From Bedellia somnulentella (Eukaryota > Arthropoda > Insecta > Lepidoptera > Bedelliidae), in the NCBI GenBank assembly GCA_963576735.1, contig OY755189.1, positions 3,720,001-3,784,000 on the forward strand: a stretch of 64,000 nt of DNA, written 5' to 3'. Below the pieces are notes generated by a model. That model did no database searches, had not been told where the DNA came from, and saw nothing but the letters and a program-made list of their open reading frames with translations. Position numbers and translations under genes: made by a program. Shown in pieces: positions 32,961-43,906 of this stretch (position 1 is its first letter; every line of letters begins with the position of its first letter).

Positions 32961-33218
32961 GCTGTGTAGTGTCGGTTTAGAACAGCACTACCCCATTTCT
33001 GCCGGTGGGTGTACGTAAGAGGCGACTAACGGCTTGTGGGCTTTTGAGGGATTTTTGGGCGATGCGGTTGGAAACCCATCACCAACAACCTTAATTTTTC
33101 CATCTTTTCCCCACTCAACTTTCCAAAAGTGGCTGAGGAATTTGTAATTCCTTAGCGCTGGCTACCCTTTCTAGGGATTTAAAGCCGTGAGTATATGTAT
33201 GTTGTATGTTTGTATGTT
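32961..33218 (+). mobile_element. SINE-B, full length
   Basis: GCTGTGTAGTGTCGGTTTAG head, complete body, TATG tail. The sequence 32721-32960 is unassigned. Confidence 0.9.
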
Positions 33219-33259
33219 TAGTACCAAATATTTTGACTCAATCAAAAATTAAAAAATTG

Positions 33260-33418
33260 TAAAAATCTATTCAAGTTAAACGGTTTTATGTTAAACATCA
33301 TTGTATGTTTAAGGTAGATGTACTAAAAAGTAAAAAAAATAAAATGAATACAGTCGTGGGCATTATAAACATAGGCATAGACTAGACTAAAATAAAACCG
33401 TTATGCACTTCAATTCAA
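33260..33418 (+). mobile_element. Single arm related to the 14521-15270 element
   Basis: It shares AAACGGTTTTAT, CAGTCGTGGG, GCATAGACTAGACTAAAATA and ATAAAACCGT in the same order as the left arm of that element. A SINE-B follows immediately. Confidence 0.75.
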
Positions 33419-33611
33419 GCTGTGTAGTCGGCTTAGAATAGCAATACCCCATTTCTTCCGGTGGGTGTAAGGAGACCGGAGACCCATCACCAACAAACTT
33501 TATTCTACCATCTTTTCCCCACTCAACTTCCAAAAGTGGCTGAGGAATTTCTGATTTCTCAGCTCTGGCTACCCCTTTTAGGGATTTATAGCCGTGAGTA
33601 TATGTATGTAT
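33419..33611 (+). mobile_element. SINE-B with internal deletion
   Basis: The head is joined to GAGACCCATCACC; the middle (about 55 bp) is missing. Confidence 0.85.
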
Positions 33612-33621
33612 GCACTTCAAT

Positions 33622-33662
33622 TATCTCCTTCGGGGCTTAACGGCGTGAATATTTGAGTTTGA
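33622..33662 (+). mobile_element. SINE-A 3'-end fragment
   Basis: TCTCCTTCGGGGCTTAACGG and CGTGAATATTTGAG match the SINE-A 3' hairpin region. Confidence 0.5.
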
Positions 33663-34188
33663 GAGTGAAAGGAAAAAAATGAACACAGTAAATAAATTTC
33701 TAGCAAATGTTCTAACCAAACTGTGCTTATCGCACATAGCAAATTTATGAGCGTAATCTCTCAACAACTCAAAGTTCCCCACAGAGCCAGTCACTTAGTT
33801 CCGACCTTTAGAAGATATTTTTCGAGCTTTAACCTTTAAATCCCAACCTTGAAACACTGCCTTCCATTGGATCTGAGCTACTAAAAATACGACTCAGCTG
33901 GGGCAAATCCTACAGTTATTCAAAGCGATAGAAAATATCTTGGTTTTGCTAAGATTACTACTGTCACATATTTTTGAAGTGTGTATAAAAAAGGTAAGGT
34001 AAAACTCCATGTACATACTGATTTGCTGAGTCTTAAAGTAACTGATTATTAGCTATAGTTTCGGCCTCTAACGTTTTCTTTGATTTATTACAAAATAGTT
34101 TTAAAATCTTAAATTCTTCGGTTGTTTTTTTTAATTTAACTTATAATTTAGAGAAAATTGTGTATATTTACCTATCACTAAACTAAAC
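33663..34188. other. Unassigned sequence
   Basis: No ORF or repeat recognised. It may be unique sequence. Confidence 0.4.
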
Positions 34189-34200
34189 TAAACCTACGTT

Positions 34201-34721
34201 CATAAATAAAAGATGTTATTAAAGGAAAGAAAAATTTCGACACTGGCGGGGTTCGAACCCGCGACCTTCGGGTATACGCCCCCGTCGCTCTGCCAACTGA
34301 GCTACAGTGTCAGTTGGCATCCAGCGCGAAATTTCTCTATCCTTTGTTTCTTTTTTTTTACACGTTCAAGTAGTGTTTGCGTTTCCTACCTCCGAATTTT
34401 AACTAATTCGGACGGCCACTTGTCTACCTTTTCAGATAGAATGCAAATGTTGGAAACGCCTAACTATCACATAATTTAATGTTTTTTGACATGAATTCCT
34501 CATGTGGGGATTATTACTCATAAATAAAAGATGTTATTAAAGGAAAGAAAAATTTCGACACTGGCGGGGTTTGAACCCGGCGTTTGAAGCGACGGGGGCG
34601 TATACCCGAAGGTCGCGGGTTCAAACCCCGCCAGTGTCGAAATTTTTCTTTCCTTTAATAACATCTTTTATTTATGAGTAATAATCCCCACATGAGGAAT
34701 TCATGTCAAAAAACATTAAAT
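34201..34721 (-). mobile_element. Family D element, tandem plus inverted, with 12-bp target duplication
   Basis: It is flanked by TAAACCTACGTT at 34189-34200 and 34722-34733. From left it holds one complete minus-strand unit (tRNA-like at 34239-34311, spacer to about 34480), then a palindrome whose ~105-bp arms (about 34480-34585 and 34616-34721) carry the 3' half of the tRNA-like unit and its 3' tail. Confidence 0.85.
34239..34311 (-). tRNA. tRNA-like sequence in family D (best acceptor stem)
   Basis: GACACTG pairs perfectly with CAGTGTC, D stem GCTC/GAGC, T stem CGGGG-type with a TTCGAAC loop. The anticodon loop is 8 nt, so no clear anticodon can be read. Confidence 0.4.
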
Positions 34722-34733
34722 TAAACCTACGTT

Positions 34734-35142
34734 GTGCTGTTTAGGAAATAACAATCATAATTATGTAACATATGATATTACATATATAGTATATAATTAA
34801 TATAATATTAACATATAATATTTTCAACATTACATTGACAACCTTAAAAAAATGGGATGAAGCTTTTATAATGTGAAAAGCGCCAGAAAATTGCGATAAC
34901 AATACAGTGTTAAGTTATTTTTGTCTTCAACAAATCACAACTAATATCATTAATTATTGTCAACGCCTGGACTTAGGTATCACGGACGTATAAAATTTTG
35001 GACTCCGCATATCTTGAATAAGTAACAGCTGTTTTATTTTTTTACGTAAAAGAAATTCTACTAAATTAATAATAATTAAGGAAATAGGGTTTTTTTCTCA
35101 TTTTAATCATTCACAAACATTTTTAATTATTTATTTAGTACA
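34734..35142. other. Unassigned AT-rich sequence
   Basis: Nothing recognised. Confidence 0.35.
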
Positions 35143-35348
35143 CATACATAAATCTCAAAAACGGGTTCCTTACAGCATCAGAATCGGATATTGTTTGCCA
35201 CTTTTGGAAGATTTGTGAGGATAATATGATAAATTAAATGGGATTGGCGATGGATTTCCAGCCACTTCACCCAAGTCCGTAAGTTGCCTCTCACAACACC
35301 CACGGGAACAAGTGGGTTAGTGCTTATCATAGGCTGACACTACACAGC
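35143..35348 (-). mobile_element. SINE-B, strongly diverged
   Basis: The order of blocks is kept (CACTTTTGGAAG, GGATTTCCAGCCAC, GGCTGACACTACACAGC) with many changes. Confidence 0.7.
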
Positions 35349-35570
35349 TTAAAAATAGCTTTTGTTTTTTACAATTTTAGAAAATTATACTAATCGTTTT
35401 CGTGTCAAGTGTGGTTTTGAGTTAGGCACTAAAGATTTTATAGATAGGCCCGTAAAAATCTTTTTATTAGTATTTTATTCCGATGGCTACTTTTTTCCTA
35501 TAATATTTGTATTAAGGGCTATTTATCTAATCTTTTTATGTGATCTATATTTTTTCATAATAATGATATA

Positions 35571-35705
35571 GAATAGAATAACTCTTTATTGCATATCAAA
35601 CACAAATTTACAAAAGAAATTATCATACAGTTTACAGTGAGGTAGAATTGGCGGTCTTATCGCTAAAAGCGATCTCATCTAGATAACCATTGGATATATA
35701 TGTAC
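35571..35705 (-). mobile_element. LINE 3' UTR-like fragment
   Basis: On the minus strand it reads GCGATAAGACCGCC ... GCAATAAAGAGTTATTCT. This resembles the 3' end of a dispersed lepidopteran LINE transcript with an AATAAA signal. The family is inferred. Confidence 0.5.
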
Positions 35706-36376
35706 TTACCTAGGCTAACCCCCGAAAACAATGTCATAGTTTTAGTGACAAACTCTCTAAACGCACTTCTCGTTCACTACCCGCATAAGTGAAATAAATA
35801 ATATCCATAATTTTTCATTCATCATATTTCAAAACCAAAAAATCATAAACAATTTTTTGAAAGACAAATACTAAATAATCAATACATAGTATAAAACAAA
35901 GTCGCTTTCGCTGTATGTCCGTATGTATGCTTAGATCTTTAAAACTACGCAACGGATTTTGATGCGGTTTTTTTTAATAGATAGAGTGATTCTTAAGGAA
36001 GGTTTGTATGTATAATAAATGCATAATATAGTAGAGAAACACTGATAAATTTAAAGGTTTCTAATGTGATGTCGTAAATAAGCACGTTTTTTTGCGCTTA
36101 TATTGCAAACGCTGGCTGAACCCTACGAGATAGACCAAAATAATGTGATACAGTATTGTTCACCTTAAAAAGTTCAACAAAAAAGTTCGCGATCTATCTC
36201 TTAGGGATAACCCAGCATAACCATTTTTATTCTTTACTAAAAAATGGTTATTTACGAAGTGATTTTAAACAATACAGCATTAATCCTTATCCAATTAAGT
36301 ACCTTAAATAAATTGTGCATTTATTATAGATCAATATGCTTTTTACAGCATGTAATTTAAGTGAATATTACCGAAG

Positions 36377-36618
36377 ATATCGCTGCTTTCATATTATAGG
36401 GGCACATCTATAAAAATTGAGATTTAGAGTTTGAATAATATATGGACATTTCATGCTTCATGGACATACACTTATAAAGTTTTATGATTTTGTTATTATT
36501 AGTTTAATTCATTTATGACCGATTTTGTGAAAATACAGAGGCTCAAAACTCTTTAAACGCGTTTTCCCAACAATCATGATTTTTGAATTGTGCCCCTATA
36601 ATATGAAAGCAGCGATAT
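36377..36618. mobile_element. MITE with 28-bp inverted repeats
   Basis: The ends 36377-36404 and 36591-36618 are perfect inverted repeats (core GCTGCTTTCATATTATAGGG). The 186-bp interior is AT-rich and non-coding. Confidence 0.75.
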
Positions 36619-36650
36619 TACAAATTTAAAATGCAGGGTCGTAGTTGTTT

Positions 36651-36672
36651 GCGCCGCCGCGCCGGGCGGCGC
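36651..36672. repeat. GC-rich hairpin beside a TATAAATA box
   Basis: GCGCCGCC and GGCGGCGC form an 8-bp stem with a 6-nt loop. TATAAATA follows at 36679. It is strikingly GC-rich for this window. Confidence 0.6.
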
Positions 36673-36717
36673 GTGCCTATAAATAGCGCGTCGGCGTCGA
36701 TGGCCGCGCTTCGCCTT

Positions 36718-37435
36718 GCGGATCGAGGTTAATCCCTCCAAAAGCGCAGCCATGCTCTTTCGGAAGGGAGGCCCCTCACACGACCCGCCGCGGCCTGTTC
36801 AACTCTTCGGCACACCTATTCCGTGGGTGAAAAAGACTAAATACCTCGGTATTGTCTTTGATTCCCGGCTTAGATGGACACACCACATCAGATACATACA
36901 AAACAAAGCCTCATTCGTCCTGAATAGGCTATCACCGATGCTTTGTGCTCGCAGTAAGTTACCACAACTTACTGCGAGCACAAAGCATCGGCGTCACAAA
37001 GTTACACTATACAAAACATGTATACGTTCGGTCCTCTCGTACGGTAGTGTTGCATTCGCACACGCCAGAGAGGGCTTGATACACCGCCTCCAGGTGATAC
37101 AGAATAGGTTCATGCGCAAGGCGGCGCCTTGGTATGTTAGGAACTATGATCTCCACAGAGACTTAGGACTCAATACAATCAGGGATCACTTCAAACAAAT
37201 CTCACGTAGATACTTTGATAGGATCCCTGATCACCCCAACCCCTTACTCCGAGCCTCGCTCGAATACACGATTTCCCCGGACGCCGGGATTCGACGCCCA
37301 CGTAGCGTGCTCTCGGATCCCGACGACGACATCACCCGCGAGCTCGAGGCCTCAGGGGCCACCGGCGCTCGCGGACTCATCAACAACCATTACCACTCCC
37401 GACACCGACCCCGCCGGCGAGGTCGTAGAACTTAA
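36718..37435 (+). pseudogene. Jockey-like RT C-terminal region
   Basis: The frame reads RIEVNPSKSAAMLFRKGG, PIPWVKKTKYLGIVFDSRLRW, HHIRYIQNKASFVLNRLSPML, KVTLYKTCIRSVLSYGSVAFAHA, LQVIQNRFMRKAAPWYVRN and DLHRDLGL...YFDRIPDHPNPLL: the palm-thumb and C-terminal region of Jockey-type LINEs. About 14 extra residues at 36955-36993 come from an inverted duplication (36935-36991) that happens to keep the frame open. It is truncated upstream of the catalytic YADD. The C-terminus is arginine-rich. Confidence 0.85.
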
Positions 37436-37697
37436 CACTAAAGTTAGAGCCACACCAGACTCAACTAGAGTCTATTTTATTTTATACTTACCCTATCCGA
37501 CTTAGCTTAGGTACACTCCTTTTCACCGCCAGGGCGGCCTTCAGCCGCCCGGCAAACAAAGTTATGGTGACGCCGCACAGGCCGCAGGGCCAGCAGCACC
37601 GAACCGGAGGGGTTTTAGTCGGTAAGAGTCCGACATACGAGAGAGCGACGGGGGATCCTATGAGGATTTCCCCTCCGGTAAACAAAAAAAAAAAAAA
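36718..37697 (+). mobile_element. Jockey-like LINE retrocopy, 5'-truncated, with 12-bp target duplication
   Basis: GCGCTTCGCCTT occurs at 36706-36717 and again at 37698-37709 after a 14-A tail. This is a textbook target-primed insertion. A 3' UTR of about 250 bp follows the ORF. Confidence 0.9.
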
Positions 37698-37890
37698 GCG
37701 CTTCGCCTTATAGCACTTTATGATTTGCAGCGATCGCACGCGTTTATCGGAGCTCTCTAGCGAGGAAAATATCAAGAATTAATTAAACTGAATAGAATAA
37801 GTATCTTTTGTTGTTGATTATCTTTTAATTTTTATTATTATTATTATATTAGTAGCATTGCACCCGTGCGAAGCCGGGGCGGGTCGCTAG

Positions 37891-38190
37891 TTTAATATAA
37901 ATCTGATGAGATACTTCACAGCTGTACTAAATTAAGTATCCCTAATATAATACGTTTATTTTAATTGTAAAAAAGAAACCGTATCAAAAAACATATTAAG
38001 CGGTATCCAAAAAAGAAAGGTCGTTGACTCGAACAAAACAATTGGGGAGGCATCTCACAAATTGACTTTGGCTAATTGATTGAAGTTAAATAACTTTCAC
38101 ACAACAACATTTGATGGTATTTTACGCAAGTTTAATTCATGTTATCGTGGTCGTTAAACTTAGTAAACCTAATAATAAATTAGATGCAAT
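37891..38190. other. Unassigned sequence
   Basis: Nothing recognised. Confidence 0.35.
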
Positions 38191-38201
38191 TGTATACCAA
38201 C

Positions 38202-38576
38202 ATGAACATAAACGACATGATAGTCCAGTGGGTAGAACACCCGCCCGAAAACAGAAGGGCGTGAGTTCCAATCCTGGGTCGGGCCTACACCAATTTGTCT
38301 TTTCTAAAGTCATATGTGTGGTTAATTTATCATGGTTGTTAACGGTGAGGGAAAACATCGTGAGGAAACCCACATGGCTGAGTTGTACTTAGTCATGTGA
38401 TAGTGTATTCGTACAAAACGGCGATAGGCCTGCCCCCTATCACGTGAGTATACTGTCTAAGCAAAACGTGGGTACCTTCTCTGGACACTAGATGGCGCTG
38501 CCATATGAGTTCAGAAGTATTGGTACCTCTGCCAACCCCTCCGGGGATAAACGGCGTGAACGTTTATGTTATGTTA
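38202..38576 (+). mobile_element. SINE-A, full length, variant subfamily, with 11-bp target duplication
   Basis: TGTATACCAAC at 38191-38201 and 38577-38587 flanks it. The 3' half carries GGACACTAGATGGCGCTGCC in place of the usual block. Tail TTATGTTATGTTA. Confidence 0.9.
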
Positions 38577-38675
38577 TGTATACCAACGAATCAAAACTTG
38601 TAAGCTTGAACGTGAAACAACCTAAAAGAATAATATGCATTTTTTATATTTAGCACAATCATAAATTTAACTGAC

Positions 38676-38867
38676 ATACAAATAATCCCTGGAATGAGTA
38701 TTAATCAGCCATTTTTGGAAGTTGAGAAAGATGGGAAAATAAGGGTTGGTTGATGGGTTTACAACCACATCGCCCAAAAGTCACTTAAAAAGTCACAGCA
38801 GCTTTCGTCGTCTCTTACGAATACCCACGGGAAGAATTTCAGGGTAGTGCAACTTAAGCCGACCCTT
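38676..38867 (-). mobile_element. SINE-B, diverged
   Basis: Body and head recognisable, tail eroded. Confidence 0.75.
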
Positions 38868-39056
38868 ATGCGGAGAAACAACACTTGGTTGCCGGACATG
38901 TCCACCTATTAATTCCTGGAACAAAATCACGTCACGGATATTAATACAAGATGTGTTATTTAGAGTTTGTTACGACATCAGCTCCTAGCAATAAACCTAG
39001 CAGACATGAAAAGAAGATTAAAACTCTTACGAAATATTTTTATAACATTAAGAAAT

Positions 39057-39294
39057 AGCCGTGTAGTGTCGGCTTAGAATAACACTGCCCCATTTCTACC
39101 CGTGGGTGATCGTAAGAGGCGACTAAGGGTATAGGGGCTTATTAAGTGATTTTTGACCCGTCACCAAAAACATTTATTAATTACCATCTTTTCCCGAATC
39201 AACTTCCAAAAGTGGCTGAGGATTTTTTCATTCCAAAGCTCTGGCTACCCCGTTAAGGGATTTATAGCCGTGAGTATATGTATGTATGTATGTA
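39057..39294 (+). mobile_element. SINE-B with small deletion
   Basis: The GCGATGCGGTTGGAGA segment is missing; the rest is complete. Confidence 0.9.
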
Positions 39295-39454
39295 AGGAAG
39301 ACTAGTTTTTTTATACCAGTTAAAAAAGGATTTTTTGTATAAATGTTGACGATGATTGATTATTCAAAACTTCTGCTAAAGATACGAATGATAAAGATTC
39401 AAAAACGATTCGTCTGTGTCTGCTCTTTACTGAGTATGTACCTGAATCTGACAA

Positions 39455-39655
39455 TACATATACTCACTCACGCCTATTAATCCCTGGAAGGTGTATCTAG
39501 ACCTAAAGGATTAGGAATTTCTCAACCATTTTAAAATAAGTAGGGAAGTGATGGTAAAATACAAGTTGTTGGTGATGGTGACCCATCCTTAGCCTACTCT
39601 TATGACATCCATAGGTAGAAAGGGGTAGTGACATTCTAAGCCGGCACTACACGGC
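39455..39655 (-). mobile_element. SINE-B with deletions
   Basis: Tail and head present, middle shortened. Confidence 0.82.
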
Positions 39656-39913
39656 CAATGAAAACATCTTTTTAAAAAATAACTTTTTGAAAATAATGAG
39701 CCCTATGACCAGTGTAAATCAACTTTAAGATTATGAAAGAAAGGCTGTAGCAAATCCAACAATTCATAAATTCGACTGAAATTTAACACAGTATTAAACA
39801 AAAGGTTTTAAACAATATTTTGTAGGTACGACTGTTTTTTTTAAATATAAGACTACGCCTTTTTTTATTCGTGTATTATTAAGAAAATTCTTAAGAATAG
39901 TTCTCTGTAAATT

Positions 39914-40160
39914 GCTGTGTAGTGTTAGCTTAGAATAGCACTACCCCATTTCTTCCGGTGGGTGTACGTAAGAGGCGACTAACGGTATTGGGGCTATTAA
40001 GGGATTTTTGGGCGATGCGGTTGGAGACCCATCACCAACATTCTTTATTTAACCATCTTTTCCCCACTCTACTTTCCAAAAGTGGCCGAGGAACTTCTAT
40101 TTCCTCAGCTCTGGCTACCCCTTGTAGGGATTTACAGCCGTGAGTATATGTATGTATGTT
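39914..40160 (+). mobile_element. SINE-B, full length
   Basis: GCTGTGTAGTGTTAGCTTAG head to TATG tail. Confidence 0.9.
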
Positions 40161-40790
40161 CTCTGTTAAATTTTATAACCTCTGATAGAATATATAATAA
40201 CCTTTTTATTAACATTCTATTCACATACGAATGCTCACGCAATTTATTCAATTAAAATAAGTGATTTACATGACAAAAGTTGTAACTATGTTAGTCTTCA
40301 AATAACATCACGTGTTTATTCATTGGTAACTGTCAAAATAGGTAATAAGATAAAAAAACATAATAAATAAATAAATAAAATGAAAAATATTGTAAATTAT
40401 GGTAACAAAGAGATTAATATCCCATGCTGAATATTAATTCCATGAACATAAAATATTTTAATTGATATAAAGTTTTTTTTTTAAAATCAAATAAATAAAT
40501 GAAAATAAATAATGGTTGCAGTCATTTTGGTAAAAGGAAAAATTTCACTAAAAATATCGTGTAGGCAACCATTACTAAGTTCATTCGGGAAACCTTTATT
40601 ACAGGCAACCCCCAAAATATACTCCAGTGCTAAATTGATGATTGCTAGCCCACTTTCTCTTCCAATTAAATAAAAAAAAACACTTGATTGCAGTGATTGC
40701 TAACATAAGCAACTGAAAAAACTGAAAAAAATTACACCCGCTGACGAAAACTAACTAATTGTTCATGTACTAAAGGTGAAATAGTTACAA
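40161..40790. other. Unassigned AT-rich sequence
   Basis: (AAAT)n-type runs at 40363-40380; no gene. Confidence 0.4.
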
Positions 40791-41041
40791 CATACATACA
40801 TACATACATATTCTCACGGCTATAAATCCCTAGAAGGGGTAGCCAGAGCTAAGGAATTAGAAATTCCTCAGCCACTTTTGGAAGTTGAGTGGGGAAAAGG
40901 TGGTAAAATAAAGGTTTTTGGTGATGGGTCTCCAACCGCATCGCCCAAAAATCCAATAAAAAGCCCCAATACCCTTAGTCGCCTCTTACGACACCTGTCG
41001 GTAGAAAGGGATAGCGACATTCTAAGCCGGCACTACACGGC
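40791..41041 (-). mobile_element. SINE-B, full length
   Basis: Complete. Confidence 0.92.
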
Positions 41042-41262
41042 AATTACAAACAAATAAAAAATCCAATTCTACTTAATGGTGTCTGGTTCGACGCTAAAAA
41101 TTGCCTATTAAAAAAGCCGTGTTTGTTCTCTTACTATGCAAATTCAATGGAAATGCGAAAGCTTGTTGAATTAACATTTATGTTAAGAATTCCACTGAGC
41201 TGTATGCAGGTGCTGATTTCTCGTGTCATTGCCTTTAGTCTTTCATTTAATATATACGGTAT

Positions 41263-41420
41263 TGCTGTGTAGTGTCGGCTTTAAATAGCACTACTCCATA
41301 TCTTCCCTTGGATGATCGTAAGAGGTGACTAAAGGGTTTTTTAAGTGGTTTTTGGGCGATGCGGTTGAAGGAAAAACATTTATTTTACAATCTTTTCCCC
41401 ACTTAACTTCCGAAAGTAGC
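41263..41420 (+). mobile_element. SINE-B, 3'-truncated
   Basis: Head and body to CCACTTAACTTCCGAAAGT. It then switches to LINE-C sequence. Confidence 0.82.
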
Positions 41421-41505
41421 AATCGTCGCAAAATTCTCGAGTTTCGTTTACATCCATCAATATTTTTACATACGCTCTTTATCCTTTTTCAATTGGGATT
41501 AATGT
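41421..41505 (-). mobile_element. LINE-C fragment
   Basis: Complement of the codons for ...KRLMDVNEAR...DR, diverged and without tail. Confidence 0.6.
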
Positions 41506-41520
41506 CTTTCTTAGCAAAAG

Positions 41521-41690
41521 GTACACACGTACATATTACTTACGGCCAAAAATCCCAAAAATGTGTTGCCAGAGCTTTAGGGCTACACCTTTCTCAGCCA
41601 AATTTGGAAGTTGATAGGGGAAAAGATGGTAGAAATAAAGTGTCGTTGGTGATGGATCTCCAACCGCATCGCCCATAGACAAGTTAAAAA
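41521..41690 (-). mobile_element. SINE-B, head-truncated
   Basis: Tail and body are present (ACGGCCAAAAATCCCAAAA to CCGCATCGCCC). Confidence 0.82.
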
Positions 41691-42209
41691 GTCCCTTGCT
41701 TAATAAGGGACGGCGAGACCTAGTTTTTTTCTAGTATATTGATATATTTTTTCATTAATTTTCTTATTTCTCGTAGCTTTTTAAGAAAATGTCATTAAAG
41801 GTGGAAGTAAGTCTTCTAAATATGAAGTAAACATTTTATTGAAAATAAATCGTCGTTATTTCCTGTCGAAATGTGCGGCAGGCTCTATAAAGCAATCTTG
41901 TGTTATTACGAGTACTAAATGCTAAAAATATCCATTGAAGTAAGCACTGAAACCAATAATGTGGCTGGTCTATAAACAGAATAGTAACTGAACGAACACG
42001 CCGCTGGGGTCATTCTATTCAAAATGTCTGCCTTTCATCTTCCACGGTCTACTGATTCTGTGAAGTTTTTAATGTATATTTATCTGCGTAATCGAGCTTA
42101 ATACTGAAGTATATTATATATATAAATACTCTGAAGAGTATTTATATGTATAATCGGCTTTTAGCCCAGAAAAATATTTCAATTATTGAATTCGATTTAA
42201 AAACGATCC
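41691..42209. other. Unassigned sequence with a 12-bp hairpin
   Basis: ATATAAATACTC and GAGTATTTATAT with a TGAA loop lie at about 42121-42148. No gene. Confidence 0.45.
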
Positions 42210-42440
42210 GTAGATGAACCGAGGTAACTGACATAGCCTGAAGAATCGGGAAACTCAAGTGGCGCGGAGCAGGACCGACGTCTGTTGAAGCTGGAATGAT
42301 CTGGTGTGGCGGCCACGTACCGGACGACGCAGTGTAGGAAGGCCTCCCACAAGGTGAACCGACTATTTGGTGAAAATAGTGGGAAGCCGTCGGGTGAGGG
42401 CAGCAAAGGACTCGTCGTAGTGGAAATCTTTAATATGATA
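42210..42440 (+). pseudogene. RTE-clade LINE C-terminal fragment
   Basis: The frame resembles the LEWRPRTGRRSV.RPPT.W..LV and W..AAKDSS region seen at 20385, with frameshifts. The (GAT)n tail is lost. Confidence 0.65.
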
Positions 42441-42538
42441 ACAAATTAAGAAAAAGAAGCATAAAAGTTTGTTTTTAAAGGTCTTTAAAGCCAAATAGTT
42501 TCTTTTTAAATATAATAAATTAAAGTTTTGATATATTT

Positions 42539-42792
42539 GCCGTGTAGTGTCGGCTTAGAATAACACTACCCCATTTCTACCCGTGGGTGATCGTAAGAGG
42601 CGACTAAGGGTATAGGGGCTTTTTAAGTGATTTTTGGGCGATGTGGTTGGAGACTCGTCACTTAAAACATTTAGTATTACCATCTTTTCCCAATAAACTT
42701 CCAAAAGTGGCTAAGGAATTTCTCATTCCAAAGCTCTGGCTACCCCGTTAAGGGATTTATAGCCGTGAGTATATAATTGTATGTATGTATGT
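42539..42792 (+). mobile_element. SINE-B, full length
   Basis: Complete from GCCGTGTAGTGTCGGCTTAG to the tail. Confidence 0.92.
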
Positions 42793-43126
42793 TTAAATAT
42801 AAAGTATTTTTTATTACAATTACATTACACATTTTATAGGCTTTTTTAAAATTAATATTTAAAATTTAAGTGACACTATAATAAATCATGACTAAAGTTA
42901 ATCTAAACATATGCGACAACAATACATAATAATGACTGCAGTCGGGTAAAAAAAGGAGATTTAAATAAAGTAAAAGCTCTGAATCAGCCTTCAAATGCTT
43001 GTAAAGCCCGCACAAACATGGCCTTGTGAAAAGACTTCAATTTACAAGTATGAATAATCAATTTGAGTTTGTTTTTGTACGCGCTAGATAGGCAATTTTC
43101 GCGTATAAATAGGATTTTACTCAACT
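42793..43126. other. Unassigned sequence
   Basis: Nothing recognised. Confidence 0.35.
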
Positions 43127-43431
43127 TAAACGTTTATGCCGTATATCCCCGAAAGGGTCGGCAGAGGTACCAATGCTTATGAACATAACATTGTCACCTG
43201 GTGTTCAGAGTACCCACGTTTTGCTTCGACAGTGTAATCACGAGATTGGGGCAGGCCTATCGCCGTTTTGTACGCATACACTGTAACCTGAATAATTTAA
43301 CTGAGCCATGTAAGTTTCCTCACGATATTTCCGTCACCGTTAACAAATATGATAAATTTGCCTCACACATGTCTTTATAAATGCCTACTCGGGATTTTGA
43401 ACCCATCATTTGCATGATCAGCGTACTTTGA
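43127..43431 (-). mobile_element. SINE-A, near full length, diverged
   Basis: Hairpin region, body and most of the tRNA-like head (minus). It joins an inverted 3' end at 43432. Confidence 0.78.
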
Positions 43432-43525
43432 ACACCAGCTAACCATTTTACGTGATGTTCGGAAGTATTAGTACCTCTGCCAACCCCTTCGGGTATATAC
43501 GGTGTAAGCGTTTGAGATTGAGATT
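43432..43525 (+). mobile_element. SINE-A 3'-end fragment, inverted relative to its neighbour
   Basis: TTTGAACACCAGC through CCAACCCCTTCGGGTATA. Together with 43127-43431 it forms an inverted SINE-A pair. Confidence 0.7.
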
Positions 43526-43906
43526 AAAACAAGAACTGAGCTATTCTAGTTTAAAATAATATGAGTATTTCAATAAGTCACCTATTTCTTACACAACAAT
43601 AATGAAATAGTACATAGTTGATTTCGCTTCTGTAAAATCAGTGTTTTCCGCGACCTATTTACGCGCACAGAAAACTTAACTAAACCCGACTTTCAAGTTT
43701 AACTTAGTGTTTTCTAAGCGGGCCTAACTTGGAACCGTGTTAAGTTAGGGCTGAAACAACTTGCGATGTTTGTCTCTGGTGGTTTGTGGTTTAATTAAAA
43801 CGAAAACTTTACAGAGACGGATTCACAATTTATTTGTATATAGTTTTGAAAATTTATAAACTTTACAACTGTGATATATTTTTATATATTATATTTGATA
43901 ACTCTA
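43526..43906. other. Unassigned sequence
   Basis: Nothing recognised. Confidence 0.35.

Larger units (their letters stand above)
35879..37890 (+). mobile_element. Non-autonomous Helitron carrying two nested insertions
   Basis: The 5' end TCAATACATAGTATAAAAC follows an A, and the 3' end (GGGGCGGGTCGCTAG) precedes a T, with an ACCCG/CGGGT stem just inside the 3' end, as in Helitrons. The 5' part has the typical AACGGATTTTGATGCGG and ATAGATAGAGTGATTC blocks. It holds a MITE (36377-36618) and a Jockey-like retrocopy (36718-37697). Confidence 0.8.
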
